A DNA stretch of 60,000 nucleotides from Nymphaea colorata (GCF_008831285.2 NC_045139.1:11072704-11132703), one strand, 5' to 3'. Shown: positions 34,967 through 47,118, numbered from the stretch's first letter. The notes: generated from the sequence alone by a model not told the origin. Numbers and translations: made by a program.

Positions 34967-37900
34967 GTTATTCAGTTTCTTGAGATTGCTGCTTCATGGA
35001 CTTTCACATTCTTTTTTTCTCATTTTTGATGAATAAGATTTATCTTGGTTAAACATTACATTGCTCAAGCTATTCAATTTCTTGAGATTACTGCTTCGTG
35101 GACTCCACATTTTCTTTTTCTCATTTTCGATGAATATGATTTATCTTAATTAAACATTTTCTGATTCTAAACACTTTTTGATAATTTTTTTTTAGAGTTT
35201 TCCATTTCGAAGACCTGGTTTGGGAATTTATTGAGCTTTTTTAATGATGCTTGGAGCTTTTGGTGATAACTTTTACTACATCCTTAAATGTCCATCCAAT
35301 ATGTGTTGTCATTTATCTTTTATTTATATTACGTGCACATTGTTAATTAGATTTAGAAGTTAACTCAAGTTATTCATTTTCCTGATATTACTACTTTAAG
35401 AGCTTCACGTCTTCTTTTTCTCATTTTTTATCAATATGATTTATCTCAATTAAAGAATTTCTGATTGTAAATGCTTTGGTATGATGAGTTTGTTTGAAGT
35501 TTTTCAATTTAAGATATGGTTTGGGGATCTATGAAGCTTTTGTACCTAACTTTTTACTATATCTTTAACATCAACAAAAATATGATGTCATTTTTTCTAT
35601 TCATTACATGATTATACATTTTTCTCAAATTTTGTGTACCACTTCAATTTGTTTTGTATGATTATATATTCTTAGGTTTTTAAAAAGTTAAAAGGTTATT
35701 TATCTTATATTGACATACTCTTATCATTATCATTTTTTTTTTCAAGACTTGTTATTGAGCTATTGATTTGCATATATTTTGTTTTTGTGAATAGCTCATT
35801 TATGATTTTTTTTTGTTTTTTTACTCAGGTTTATGATGTTGGGCTTTAGACGACGGTTTAAATATAAACTTTTATAAGATATGATAGTTTTTTTAATTCA
35901 TGTTAGACAAGGATTAACTTGTTAAGAAATTTTTTCATGTTAAACGTTTTTTATGATAAATTTATTATTAGTTCTTACTTTTCTCTCTCAAAAGTTATTT
36001 ATAGACTTGTCTCTTTATAATATTTACTAAGTTTGACTTCATGATTTCTTCTACAAATTAGGTATTATTTTATTTTTTGTTTAAATTTTTTACAATTTAG
36101 TGTTGTATTTGTTGAATATGTTCAAATATATAATCATATTCAACCCTTCTTTTAGTCTCTAGAGATTCTATATAGGCTTGGTTGATTACAACGTCATCAC
36201 CACACACCCATGAGACAAGGTGCTATTTCCTTTTTTTAAACTTATTTCATATTTGATAATAGGTGTGTTCTGGTAATTTTTTGCTATTTATGGCTGTTTA
36301 ATGAGAGCATATCTCACGAAAATCTATTATATTCTTTTATGTTGTCATTTGATGAGTAGTTCTTGTCATCAGTTTAATTAGTTTTTTATAAATAAGTGAA
36401 TATAATAATGTGCAGATTTCTCGTTTATTGTAGTTGGGGATGACCATCGAGACCGATCGATCAAATAAAAGGGTAGATTTTAGACAAGCTCATTTAATTC
36501 ATTTGAGCTGTCTGCTGACTCAAACACGGCCCAAGACTTTTGTTGCCAGCAGGGTCTTGAATTTAGTTGAACATGGCGAGAAAGGGGTCATAGGTTTGGA
36601 TCGGGTCTCTTTTCAGCACTTGGGTTTGACAACAGATATTTGGTGGAGATTCAACCCAATGATCGGTAAGACGGTGGCCTACTCTTTTCTCATATGAAGT
36701 GAAAAGGATGATCCCCGCACTTTCTATGGCGTTTGATGTGCAAAGAAAGAAAGCCGGTGGGTATCAAATGCGCCATAAAGTTTCTTTGAATCCATATCGG
36801 TTTTTAGAAAAAAAAACAAAAAAAATCAGACACTTTTTTCCAATGCTTTTCTTCTTCTTGCCCGTTAGGGCTTGCAAATTCCCACCCTTCTTTCTCCATG
36901 ATCGTTTCTTGCTCCACCATTGAGCTCTTTGGGCAGCATATCTTTCTTTTAATGGCAGGAGTTCGTTCATGGGGCGGAGCCATCGGATGTCAATGGGTGA
37001 CAATGGTGATGCAATCGGATGATGGGGATGAGGATTTCTTGCAAGAATGCCCTGTGAAAGATGTAGAGGCTCTTATTGTTCTCTCGTTCCTTTAGTTTAT
37101 TTTCTTGTCGTTCACTGTGTTTTCTTTTTGCAGATTCAGGGCATATCAATGCTCCTTTGTACATTGTCGCAGTGGTGTTAATGAATGGGCAGTGGTGGTG
37201 GAGATGATTAAGTGCCATTGAGATCAAGATCGAGATAGATTGAGATAGAAACAGGGAGATTAATGGCGGCGAACGAATCAGCTGTTGGAGATTAATCTTC
37301 AGAATATCGTCCGGATGCATAACGTTATTGAGGTGAGCACGGATGGGCCAGTGATTCCGTTGTCCTTCTTCGTTTCTTTTGTTTTGTTGCAGTAAAATTG
37401 AGTGTTTCTTCTTTGTTCTCCATGTTTTCTTTTTTCAGATTGAGTCATATCAATGCTCCTTTGTATTATCAATGCTCCTTTGTATATTGTCGCAGTGGTG
37501 TTATTTGTGCCATTGAGATGAAGATCGAGATAGAAACAGGGAGATTCATGATGGCGAACGAATGAGCCGTTGGAGATTAATCATCAGAATATCGGCATGT
37601 CGTTATTAAGGTGAGTTCGGATGGGCCACCGATTCCGTTCTTTCTTAGTTTGTTTTGTTTTATTGGAGTAAAATTTTGAGTGTTTCTTCTTTGTCATGGT
37701 TAGTAGATGCAATGTGAGGACGGTGCGTGATTGGTAAAATAGTTTGGGATGTGTTCATTTGTTATTGTTTGGCTTTCTCATAGAAGAATTGATATTGGTT
37801 TTTGAGATGTCACTCAGAGTTGAATAATGAGCGTGTGATTAGGTGGCTGCAAGCAGCAGGGATTGAATTTCTTTTGGCATAACTGTCATGATTGTTTAAG

Positions 37901-38804
37901 GATGATGACAAATAGCGCAATGTGGTTGTGGGGTTTGTGAAATACCTGATCGCTAGATTGAGGATGAATGTTCTCGTTAGAGATTTTATTATGAAAGGAG
38001 ACTGGCTTTTGGAAATCAACAACTTGCAATGAAGGCCTTCATTTGGTGTTGTGTTGTCCAAAGATGAAGACGAATGAATGGAAGATCTTGTTTAGGTTTG
38101 TCGTTGAACACATCTCTGTTCTCTTTTCTACTGTTTCCATTTTCTGTGTTGCATATTATATTGGCATTGAACTTTGTAAACAAGATGGGTTCAAAAGATC
38201 TGAATCAGTTTTTTTTTTACAATGTTGATTTCAGTATTATATAATCTTTTGCAGACACAAACTTAAGTTGAGTAACAATGGATGTTTGCCAATGTGAATA
38301 TGAAATAAAAGAAAAAGAAAATTGGTTTGATTCAGGGTTAATTTTGTTCTTCAATATGGACTTATAATGTTCTTGTTCAGGGTTCCTTGTAGTATATACT
38401 CCTTGCTAAACAATTAATGCTTCACTATTGACTCTGTTGAGTATTTGATTTAAGGAGAAGAATATTTGTGAGCGGGCATGGGGATTCAACAGATTGGTTG
38501 ACTTCATTATTGAATCTCATTGTTGGTTATCCTTGTTTTGCCAGTTACTTGCACAACGTTTCTTTTCAATACTTATTTGGGGGGCTTTATTGTTTTGTTA
38601 CTTTTCATGTTGTTTGAAGGAAAGGCTTCCTATAATGTGCATGTTCATTGGGACAAGTAAGGGGCAGAGTATGATGTTGCATCATTACTAATAATGCAGT
38701 GTTTATGCTTTCTCCTCTTTTCATTCTTCTATTATTGGATGAGTGCATGACACACATTTGTGACTGTATGGATGTAGTTAAGATTTTCTTACTGCATCAC
38801 TTTA
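34967..38804 (+). repeat. Dispersed repeat unit, copy 2 (permuted order)
   Basis: 34967-36345 matches the tail of copy 1 (32231-33506). A spacer with relatives at 53 kb follows (36346-36627). Then 36628-38804 matches the head of copy 1 (29258-32230). Copy 2 is therefore in tail-spacer-head order, as expected from a tandem array of head-tail-spacer units cut at a different point. The transposon ends sit exactly at the head/tail boundary (TTA at 34964 and 38802). Two exon-like blocks are present instead of four. The short frames (61-87 codons) are not conserved between copies. Confidence 0.6.
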
Positions 38805-38990
38805 GGTAAAGTTTGATGGGCTGGAAATTCACTGTAGCACAAAAAATTTATTTCAAATTTTTAAAATTTATCCAGTTTATCAAACATGGAAATTTTTTTT
38901 TGACTATTGGGGCTAGAAACGAAAATATATTTTTGGAAAATTTTTTTCAGCTGGGAGCCGGAAAAGTTTTTTCGGCTTTTTTTTTTAACT
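38805..38990. mobile_element. Left end of a PIF/Harbinger-like element carrying array 3
   Basis: TTA at 38802-38804 is followed by GGTAAAGTTTGATGGGCTGG, the inverted partner of the right end at 34941-34963. A subterminal AT-rich zone with AAATTTATTTCAAATTTTT words leads into array 3. No right end was found on the far side: the array passes into the GC-rich block at about 41.56 kb. No transposase was seen. Confidence 0.6.
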
Positions 38991-41555
38991 GTTACCTCCG
39001 CTGCCTCCCTCGTTCCCTTCTTCCTGCGCCTCCCTTCTTCTTCCTCCGCTGCCTCCCTTCTTCCACCCTCCTTCTTCCTCCCTCACTCCCTTCTTCCTGT
39101 CTTCATCCCTTCTTCTTCCTCTGCTGCCTCCCTTCTTCGTCCCTCGCTCCCTTCTTCCTGCGCCTCCCTTCTTCCTCCTTCACTCCCTTCTTCCTGCGCC
39201 TCCCTTCTTCCTTCCTCGCTCTCTTCTTCCTGCTCCTCCCTTCTTCCTCCGCTGCCTCCCTTCTTCTTGTGCTTCCCTTTTGCCTCCCTTCTTCCTCCCT
39301 CGCTCCCTTCTTCTTCCGCCTTCCTTGTTCCTCCCTCCTTCTTCCTCCGCCTCCCTTTTTCCTTCCTCTCTCTTCCTGTCTTCCTCCATTCTTCTTCCTC
39401 TGCTGCCTCCCATTTTCCTGTACTTCCCTTCTTCTCCCTCCGCTGCCTCCCTTCTTCTTGTGCCTCCCTTCTTCCTCCCTTCTTCTTCATGTGCTTCCCT
39501 TCTTCCTCCCTTATTATTCTTCTGCTGCCTCCCTTCTTCTTCCTCTGCTACCTCCCTTCTTCCTCCCTTCTCGCTCCCTTCTTCTTCCCTCCTTCCTCCG
39601 CCTCCCTTCTTCCTTCCTTCTTCTTTCTCCGCTGCCTCCGTTCTTCCTCCCTCCTCTGCTGTCTCCCTTCTTCCTGCGTCTCCTTTCTTCCTCCCTTCTT
39701 CCTCCCTCACTCCCTTCTTCCTGCGCTTCCCTTCTTCCTCCCTCACTCCCTTCTTCCTGCGCCTCCCTTCTTCTTTCTGTGCTTCCTTTCTTATTCATCT
39801 GCTGCCTCCTTTCTTCCTTCCTCCTCCCTCGATCCCTTCTTTCTGTGCTTCCTTTCTTATTCATCCGCTGCCTCCCTTCTTTCCCCCTCTCTTCTTCCTC
39901 TGCCTCCCTTCTTCCTCCCTCGCTCCCTTTTCTTCCTCACTTCCCTTCTTCCTCCCTCGCTCCCTTCTTCCTCCCTAGCTCCCTTCTTCCTACGCCTCCC
40001 TTCTTCTTCCTCCGCTGCCTCCATCCTTCTTCTTCCTCCGCTGCCTCCCTCACTTCTTCATCCCTTCTCGCTTCCTTCTTCCTGTGCCTCCCTTCTTCTT
40101 CATCCGCTGCCTCCCTCACTTCTTCATCCCTTCTCGCTTCCTCTGCTGCCTCCCTTCTTCCTTCCTTCTTCTTCCTCCCTCACTCCCTTCTCCCTACGCC
40201 TCCCTTCTTCTTCCTCCTTTGCCTCTCTTGTGCTTCCCTTCTTCTTCCTCCACTGTCTCCCTTCTTCTTTCCCTGCTGCCTCCGCCTCCCTTCTTCCTGT
40301 GCCTCCGTTCCTCCTCCCTCCTTCCTCCGTCTCCCTTCTTGCTCCCTCGCTCCCTTCTTCCTGCGCCTCCCTTCTTTCTCCCTCTTCCTCCGTCGCTCGC
40401 TTCTTCATGCGCCTCCCTTCTTCCTCCATCGCTCCCTTCTTTCTGTCTTCCTCTCTTCTTCTTCTTCCACTGCCTCCCTTCTTCCTCTGCTTCCCTCTTC
40501 TTCTTCCACTGCCTCCCTTCTTCCTGCGCGTCCCTTTTTCTTCCTCCGCTGCCTCCTTCTTCCTCCGCTACCTCCTTCTTCCTCCCTTGCTCCCTTCTTC
40601 TTCCTCCGCTGCCTCCCTTCTTCCTCCCTCATTCTTCTTCCTCCCTCATTCTTCTTCCCTCGCTCCCTTCTTTCCTCCCTTCTTCTTCTTCCGCTGCCTC
40701 CCTTCTTCTTCCTCCTCTGCCTCTCTTGTGCTTCCCTTCTTCTTCCTCCACTGCCTCTCCATTGCCTCCCTTCTTCTACCCCTGTCCGCCTCCCTTCTTC
40801 ATGTGCCTCCCTTCTTGCTCCCTCGCTCCCTTCTTCCTGCGCCTCCCTTCTTCATCCTCCGCTGCCTCCCTTCTTTCTCCCTCCGCCTCCCTTCTTCCTC
40901 CGTCGCTCCCTTCTTCATGTGCCTCCCTTCTTCTTCCTTCGCTGCCTCCCTTCTTCCTCCCTCGCTCCCTTCTTCCTATCTTCCTCTCTTCTTCTTCCTC
41001 TGCTTCCCTTCTTCTTCTTCCACTGCCTCCCTTCTTCCTGCGCCTCCCTTTTTCTTCCTCCGCTGCCTCCTTCCTCCCTCGCTCCCTTCTTCCTGTCTTC
41101 CTCCTCCGCTGCCCCCTTCTTCCTGTGCTTCCCTTCTTCCTCCCTCACTCCCTCCTTCCTACGCCTCCCTCCTTCTTCCTCTGCTGCCTCCCTTCTTCCT
41201 CTCTCTTTTCGCCTGCCTTCTTCCTGCGCCTTCCTTCTTCCTGCGCCTTCCTTCTTTCTGTGCCTTCCTTCTTTCTGTGCCTCCTTTCTTCATGTGCCTA
41301 CCTTCTTCTTCCTCTGCCTCCCTTCCTGTGCCTTCCTTCTTCCTGTGCCTCCCTCATTCTTCCTCCGCTGCCTCCCTTCTTCTTCCTCTGCTTCCCTTCT
41401 TCCTCTGCCTCCCTTCTTCCTCGCTTCTTCTTCCTCCCTCATTCTTCCTCTGCTTCCTTTCTTCCTCCCTCGCTCCCTTCTTCCTGTGCCTCCCTTATTC
41501 TTCCTCCCCTCCTCTTCCTTCATCGCTCGCCTTCTTCCTTGCTCCTGCTCTCTCA
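38991..41555. repeat. Minisatellite array 3, pyrimidine strand on +, about 2.6 kb
   Basis: The largest of the three arrays, with the same degenerate C/T units as array 2 (CCTCCCTTCTTCCTGCG, CCTCCGCTGCCTCCCTT). Unit spacing is irregular (about 15-45 bp), with local higher-order duplications; for example the segment around 39770-39800 recurs near 39840-39870. Frames of 957, 889 and 606 codons overlap each other here on + with shorter ones on minus. They consist only of Leu/Pro/Ser/Phe or Glu/Arg/Gly/Lys, so they are not proteins in any sense the sequence supports. Confidence 0.95.
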
Positions 41556-44242
41556 ACCGCACTTGGCGGATACTGATAGGCGCTCTCGTCCAAGGCTTTC
41601 TTGCCGCCATGGGGTGCATGATCCTACAGATCCTAGACGACATGGGGTTGGGTGCGTCCTCTCGATATACACCAGCACAAGTTTGACCATATGTTTTGTG
41701 GCCGCAGTCGACAATGTGGCTCGGTTGCCTGGGGTTGGGTCGGGCTGCGCTCTGCATGAGGTCATCCATGCCGCCAGGCATGGCCAAGCCCCTTTCGGCT
41801 GCCCCGACATAGCCAGCAAGGCTTGCACTCTGGATGCCAGTGGCCTCGGTGACCGACTCTCGACTATGCCTATGCGCCCCATCTCGGCCTATGCCAAGGT
41901 CTAACTGTGGTTGCCGTCTTCCTGTGGTTGCCATGGGCGGACATTCAGGCTCAGTGTCTTGCCCATTACCTTAGCCTTCCTTGCATGAGGGAGAGCCTTC
42001 GGGAACGAGGAAGAGGCTTTGTGGTTGGGGGGTCTTGGTGGCGCCTGGCCGAGGCTGCTGGACGGTCTCAGTCGCGTTTGGCAGAGGCTGTTGGGCGCTC
42101 TCGGCCTCGGCTCTCTTGCCACTACAACTGTTGTGCTCTCCTGACGCTGAGCCGGATCTTCTTCCATCGCCTCGCATGCCTAATCCTCTAAGATCCTAGT
42201 CGACAAAGGCTGGCCGCAACCTCTCAGTGGACTCGGCACGACACAATTGCGACGTATGTTTTGCGGCCGCAGTCGACAATGGCTCGGTTGCCTGGGGCCG
42301 GGTCGGGCTGCCTACGGGGCAGGCCACATCTTTGCTATGCCTATGCGCCCCATCTCGGCTTAGGCCATGGTCTTCCTATGGTTTCCTGTGTCAAAGGCCT
42401 AGCTTGGGGGAGGGAGAGGCTTTCTCTTGCCTGGGTGGTCTCAACGGTGGCCTGGCCAAGGTTGTTGGGTGGTCTTGGCTGCACCTAGCCGAGACTGTTG
42501 GGCGCTCTCGACCGATGCTCTCCTACCGTTGGCGTTGGGGGTGGGTCCTCTTTCATCGCATGGCGTGCTTGATCCTCTAGAGACCCTAGTTGATAGGGGG
42601 CTGGCTGCGGCCTCTCGGTGGATTCGGCCACAACACAACTGCGATCGGCGACCGGGTCATGCTGCGAAGCAGGCCACACTGCCGAGCGTGCCTCTCGGAT
42701 GCCCCGACATAGCCAGCAGGGTTTCTGCTCTGGATACTATGCCTATGCGCCCCATGTTGGCCTAGGCCAAGGTCTTCCTGTGGTTGCTCATGGCAGGCCT
42801 GGCCTCACCACCTCTTTGACCACTTGCAGGTTCCCGTTGGGTCTCAGTATCTTTGTCCATTCCTTGAGCCTCCCTTGCATGAGAGGCTTTCTCTTGCTTG
42901 GGTGGTGGCTGGTTGGTCTCGGCTGCGCCTGGCCGAGACTGTTGGGCGCTCTCGGTCGAAGCTCTCCTGCTATTGCGGCTGCAGTGCTTTGCTGGCACTG
43001 TGTCGCGTCCTCTTCGATCGCATGGTGTGCCTGATCCTCTGGAGACCCTAGCTGATGGGGGACTCGGTGATGACCCTACTTGGGACTGCCGAGAGCGCCG
43101 AGGACATGGCACAGCAAGGCCGTGTTGAGTATGAGACGTTGCCGGCCAATGCGAGGCTAGGGAGGTTAGCCTGCCTCCTAGCCTTGCCCAATAGACAAGA
43201 AGAGAGCAGCAGGAAGGTTCGACCCAAGAGTCTCTTCAGTGTTACAGTGTTTACAGGCGGAAGGGATTGGTCTCTGCCTAGTCAGCTTTCAACCTATGCC
43301 GAACCTTGGAGACGGACACACGACCATCCGAGCCGTGTGGAGCTGCATTCACCGCCAGGCATACGACTACCCTTGACACAGTGGTGGGGCGGGCAGGGTA
43401 CGGGAGCGAACGCTCGTGGGTCCAACCATTCAACCATGGCTGGACCGCACGAGGCTCTGGGCCCTTCACTATGGCCAGGCATGGGCAGGGTGCTAGATAG
43501 CCGCAGCCGAGAGGCGCCTGACTACGGTCAGTGGTATTCCTTGTGAATGGCTTACACGGGTAGCCCTTGTAACCGAGAGATGTTCGGGTGCATGCGCATG
43601 CGTGTCCGACATCATGCTGAGCACATGGGGGCCCCTGGCTGACGTAGCCAAGAGGTTGTGAGATGCGCCATACCGAGCAGAAGTTGGCCAGCAGCCGTGG
43701 TCCCTACCGAGGGATACTCGGTGAAGCTCCAATAGAGGCGGTCATCCATGACCACATAGGACCGACAACACCACAGGTGAGCCTTACCCTATGACTGACG
43801 GAAATGGCACCTGCAGCATCACCAGTTCATGGCCAGAACGGCCGACTACAGACAATGCTCGAGCTGAACACAGTCGGCTGCCCTCCGCGCGAGATGAGCT
43901 TAGATACATGGCGTGAGGGGGACTCGGACATCACCAACATACAACAGGAGAGGACGCGAGCTTTGACTCGCCGAACCAGGTCAATCAAGGACACGTTCCA
44001 CTATGGGACAGTGCCTCTGCCGAACTTCAGTCTGACCAGTTCGTAGGGCCAGACCTCATCCTCGATATAAGCTGCCTTGCATTGATGGCCTGTTGGCAGA
44101 CTTGCCGTCTCCAAGACCGAGCTGCTCTCGTGACTATCTACTTGTCTACGGCCAACCCTCATCATCGTGGTCGGTTTGGTGCCTTCCTCTGTCTCGTGCA
44201 TCACTCGACCTGGTCTCATAATTGATCGGCCATAGTAATCCC
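41556..44242. repeat. GC-rich repeat block between array 3 and a Harbinger element
   Basis: This block is clearly more GC-rich than its surroundings. A unit containing TATGCCTATGCGCCCCAT (about 41865, 42335 and 42735) recurs at roughly 0.40-0.47 kb spacing. The unit also carries GCCGCAGTCGACAATG, CCCCGACATAGCCAGCA, GGCCGAGRCTGTTGGGCGCTCTCGG-like and GATCCTCTAGAGACCCTAG-like words. The part after about 43.13 kb is not repeated internally. Frames of 60-163 codons occur in all frames with no recognised domain; high GC alone explains them. It may be the untranslated part of a retroelement, but no LTR or protein was identified. Confidence 0.55.
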
Positions 44243-44510
44243 TTAGAGGTCGTTTGATGGCTACAGGACACGCGGAGCAAAACGCGCGTGTCCTGTCTAT
44301 TCGATTTTTTCATCAAACACTGTCCACAGGACAGGCTGGACACGACGGACAATTGGACAAGAGTATAAATAACATTTTTGTTCCATTCTGTTTCGACCTA
44401 ACTCTCAGAACAACCTCTCCCACCCTCGACTCCGAGCCCCCGACCCACCCTCGACCCCGAGCCTTTCTCCTCCATCTCCGCCTCCATCCTTGTTGTCTTT
44501 CTCTCCTTCT

Positions 44511-44700
44511 CCACCCCCGAGCTGCCTTTCTCCTCCTCCATCTCTGCCCCCATTTTTGCCCTCCTTCTCCTCTTCTCCACCCCCAAGTTGCCTTTCTCCT
44601 CCTCCATCTCTGCCCCCATTTTTGCCCTCCTTCTCCTCTTCTCCACCCCCAAGCTGCCTTTCTCCTCCATCTCTGCCTCCGTTTTTGCCCTTGATGCCCT
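44511..44700. repeat. 66-bp tandem repeat, three copies
   Basis: Units starting CCACCCCCGAGCTGCC recur at 44511, 44577 and 44643, the last one partial. A length of 66 is a multiple of three, so the frame is kept across copies. It lies in the C/T-rich left part of the Harbinger-type element. Confidence 0.85.
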
Positions 44701-46273
44701 AGTCCTTCCTGTTTCTCTCCTTCTCCTCTGTCCCCGGAGCTGCCCTAGCCCAAGCTGGATTACAGACTCTACAGCCACTCGGAGAAGGTGGTGAGCCTCA
44801 TTCCTCGACTGTCTCTGATGTAGCTTCGGTAAGTTCCCTCCTCTCTCTCTCCCCCTTTGTCTCTGTCTCTAGGTTTTGGTAATTTGGCCGTTGGGGCTTC
44901 TGGTGTTGTCCTGTAAATTGGAGGTTGAGGCTTCAGTTCGTTTTGGTCGTGTGTATGTATGCGTGCTTTTAAACTTTTGCAGGCTGATTGTGGTGCTCAA
45001 AGTTCACAAACGACCCTGTTCGTATGCATATTGGAAACTAGGAGGTTACTTTTGTTTCAAGATTTTCACTCCAGGCTTTTGTTTCTTTATTCATTGGAAC
45101 GCCTAGAGAGAGAAATTGATGAGAATTGATGAATTTTATTTGAAAAAATGATAACACAGGTTACTGTTAACAATTTTAGAAAGAAAATTATAAATTAATA
45201 GACAGAAACTTCAACCATTTCAACTTTAATTTGAAGTGCTGATTTTTCTTGAGCGATTTCAATCCTATGAGTTTAATGGCTTCCGTTGTACACTGCTTAT
45301 TGAAATATGGAACAGCAGTACTGTAAGCAATGCACCTGGAAAACGTTTCCTCTTTGGCCGAACTTTCATGGTTGATATTTCTTTGAGTGCTATAACAAAA
45401 ATGCGTTTTAACTTTAGATTTCTTTGATTGATTTAACCAAGTGTATCCCTACTAGTGCTAATGTGTATCACTAATATCAAAATCTGTTAGCAAAGGATAT
45501 ATATCGATCAGTTAGCAAGCCGCCCGAATGTTTTAATTTTCTGCAAATTTGATCTGAGACTATGTCGTCGATCTGAAATTTTAGTGGGTATTGCTCCCAA
45601 CTACTAATGGGATGTGCTGCTTTAACACTCGTTGCAGAGGTCCTTTGCTTGTCCCTGTGGGGTCTACTATTGTAAGTTTAATTTATAATTAAGTGAATAA
45701 TGCAAGGTTTTGGCTCATCGTCTGCTGCAAGTGAATGTAGAGGACTATGTTCTATTGCTTTAGCTCTTATCAGAACCAACACACACTCATACACTCTGTT
45801 CTTCTACAATTGTTTTCAAGTCCTGCAAAAGTATTACTACACAGCTGCTACTGGTTGAATGAGGCCTGGGGCTCAATCTTGTGAATGTGTGTCTTCTACC
45901 ATGAAGGCTTTAATAAGTAACAAAGGGATTTCTTAGTAAGAAAGATGACCCTGTTCAAGGGTTTAGAGTGATGAATTAACTATAACAGGTTTAAACAGAA
46001 CTTGCTGGACTTGGCAGCAGCTTCAACAGTTTAAGAAGGAGCAATTTTCAAGGAAATAGCATGTGGATTCGGGGACATGTAAAAGCGAAAAAGTCATCGC
46101 AGGAGGACGAAGAACCGTAATTGGCAAGGATTCTTAGGAGCTGTTTGGTAACAGTTGTTACCGTTCTGTGATCAATTTAAAGGATAATCAATCTGTCCCT
46201 AAGAAAAAAAAAAAAAAACAAGCCAACAAGAATCATCACTTGTTTTTAACAATTTTCATTGACTTTGATATTA

Positions 46274-46871
46274 GCTTGTCGAGTCAATTCTTGGAGATGA
46301 GAGGAGTAACTTCAAGCCAAGGTTCAACATGATAGCTGTTACTGTGTGGTCCCAAGCAAAAACAGCAAGAAGAGAGATTGATATGGCTAAAGACTATGAG
46401 TTGCCTTTCAGATGCGGTCGGATTTTCAGATGGGTTAAATGGGTGGGCCTATGAGGGAAACTAAGCTGTTAATTATAATTTGTGTCATGACTAAAAAGCC
46501 ATTTGATCTAACTAGCAATCAAAGGTGACAAGACTTGTGATGGGGTGATTTAACTGGAGTTCTCTGTTGGATTGTTGGTTCTAACTTTTGGTTTGTTTAA
46601 TTTTTCAGAGTTCTCTGTTGGATTGTTGGTTCTAACTTTTGGTGTGTTTAATTTTCTGCAAGGTTCTTTGTTAAACACCAGGTCTCTTTATATCCTGCTG
46701 GTATTAGTGATTCTCTGATGTTCCTAGTAGGTGGGCGACTGAGATTGATTTTCTTTTCTTTGTCTTGCAGAGTCGAGAGGAGTTGGAGTTTTATCCAGTA
46801 GCTAGATGGAGGCAGGTGATTGAACAAAAAAAGAAAGGAATTGGTGGGTGCATTATACATGTACGAGTATG
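46274..46871 (+). pseudogene. Possible captured gene fragments inside the Harbinger element
   Basis: Two stretches look like exons. At about 46274-46453 one frame reads LVESILGDERSNFKPRFN, then MIAVTVWSQAKTARREIDMA, to a stop. At about 46771-46871, after TGTCTTGCAG, a frame reads SREELEFYPVARWRQVIEQK and then stops shortly after. Composition differs from the AT-rich surroundings. Neither piece was recognised, and they may not belong to one gene. Treat this as a hint only. Confidence 0.25.
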
Positions 46872-47118
46872 AGGTCTCCACGATGAAACAGAAGAGCCAG
46901 ATGGGATATTTTTTGGCTTTCTTTCTTGAAATTGCATAGGCATTATGTGAAGGCTAAGAATTCATGAGCGGTTTTTGTTTAGAGTTTTGTAAATGTATGT
47001 GAGCTTCTTGTATGAAAATATGTTGTTGGGAGGTTTCTTTTGTGAACATGTATTAAAATTTCACTGTCCTTGTCCATTTTCTAAAGTTGGAAGTAACTCA
47101 CATTTGAGCTAGCGTTAT

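Noticed and set aside
38813-41904. Plus-strand frames of 957, 889 and 606 codons and minus-strand frames of 60-214 codons
   Set aside because: They run through a C/T-only minisatellite in several overlapping frames at once. Residues are only Leu/Pro/Ser/Phe or Glu/Arg/Gly/Lys, with no domain or start context.
43055-43546. 163-codon frame in the GC-rich block
   Set aside because: GC-rich sequence opens several frames here; no domain, no repeat-to-repeat conservation.
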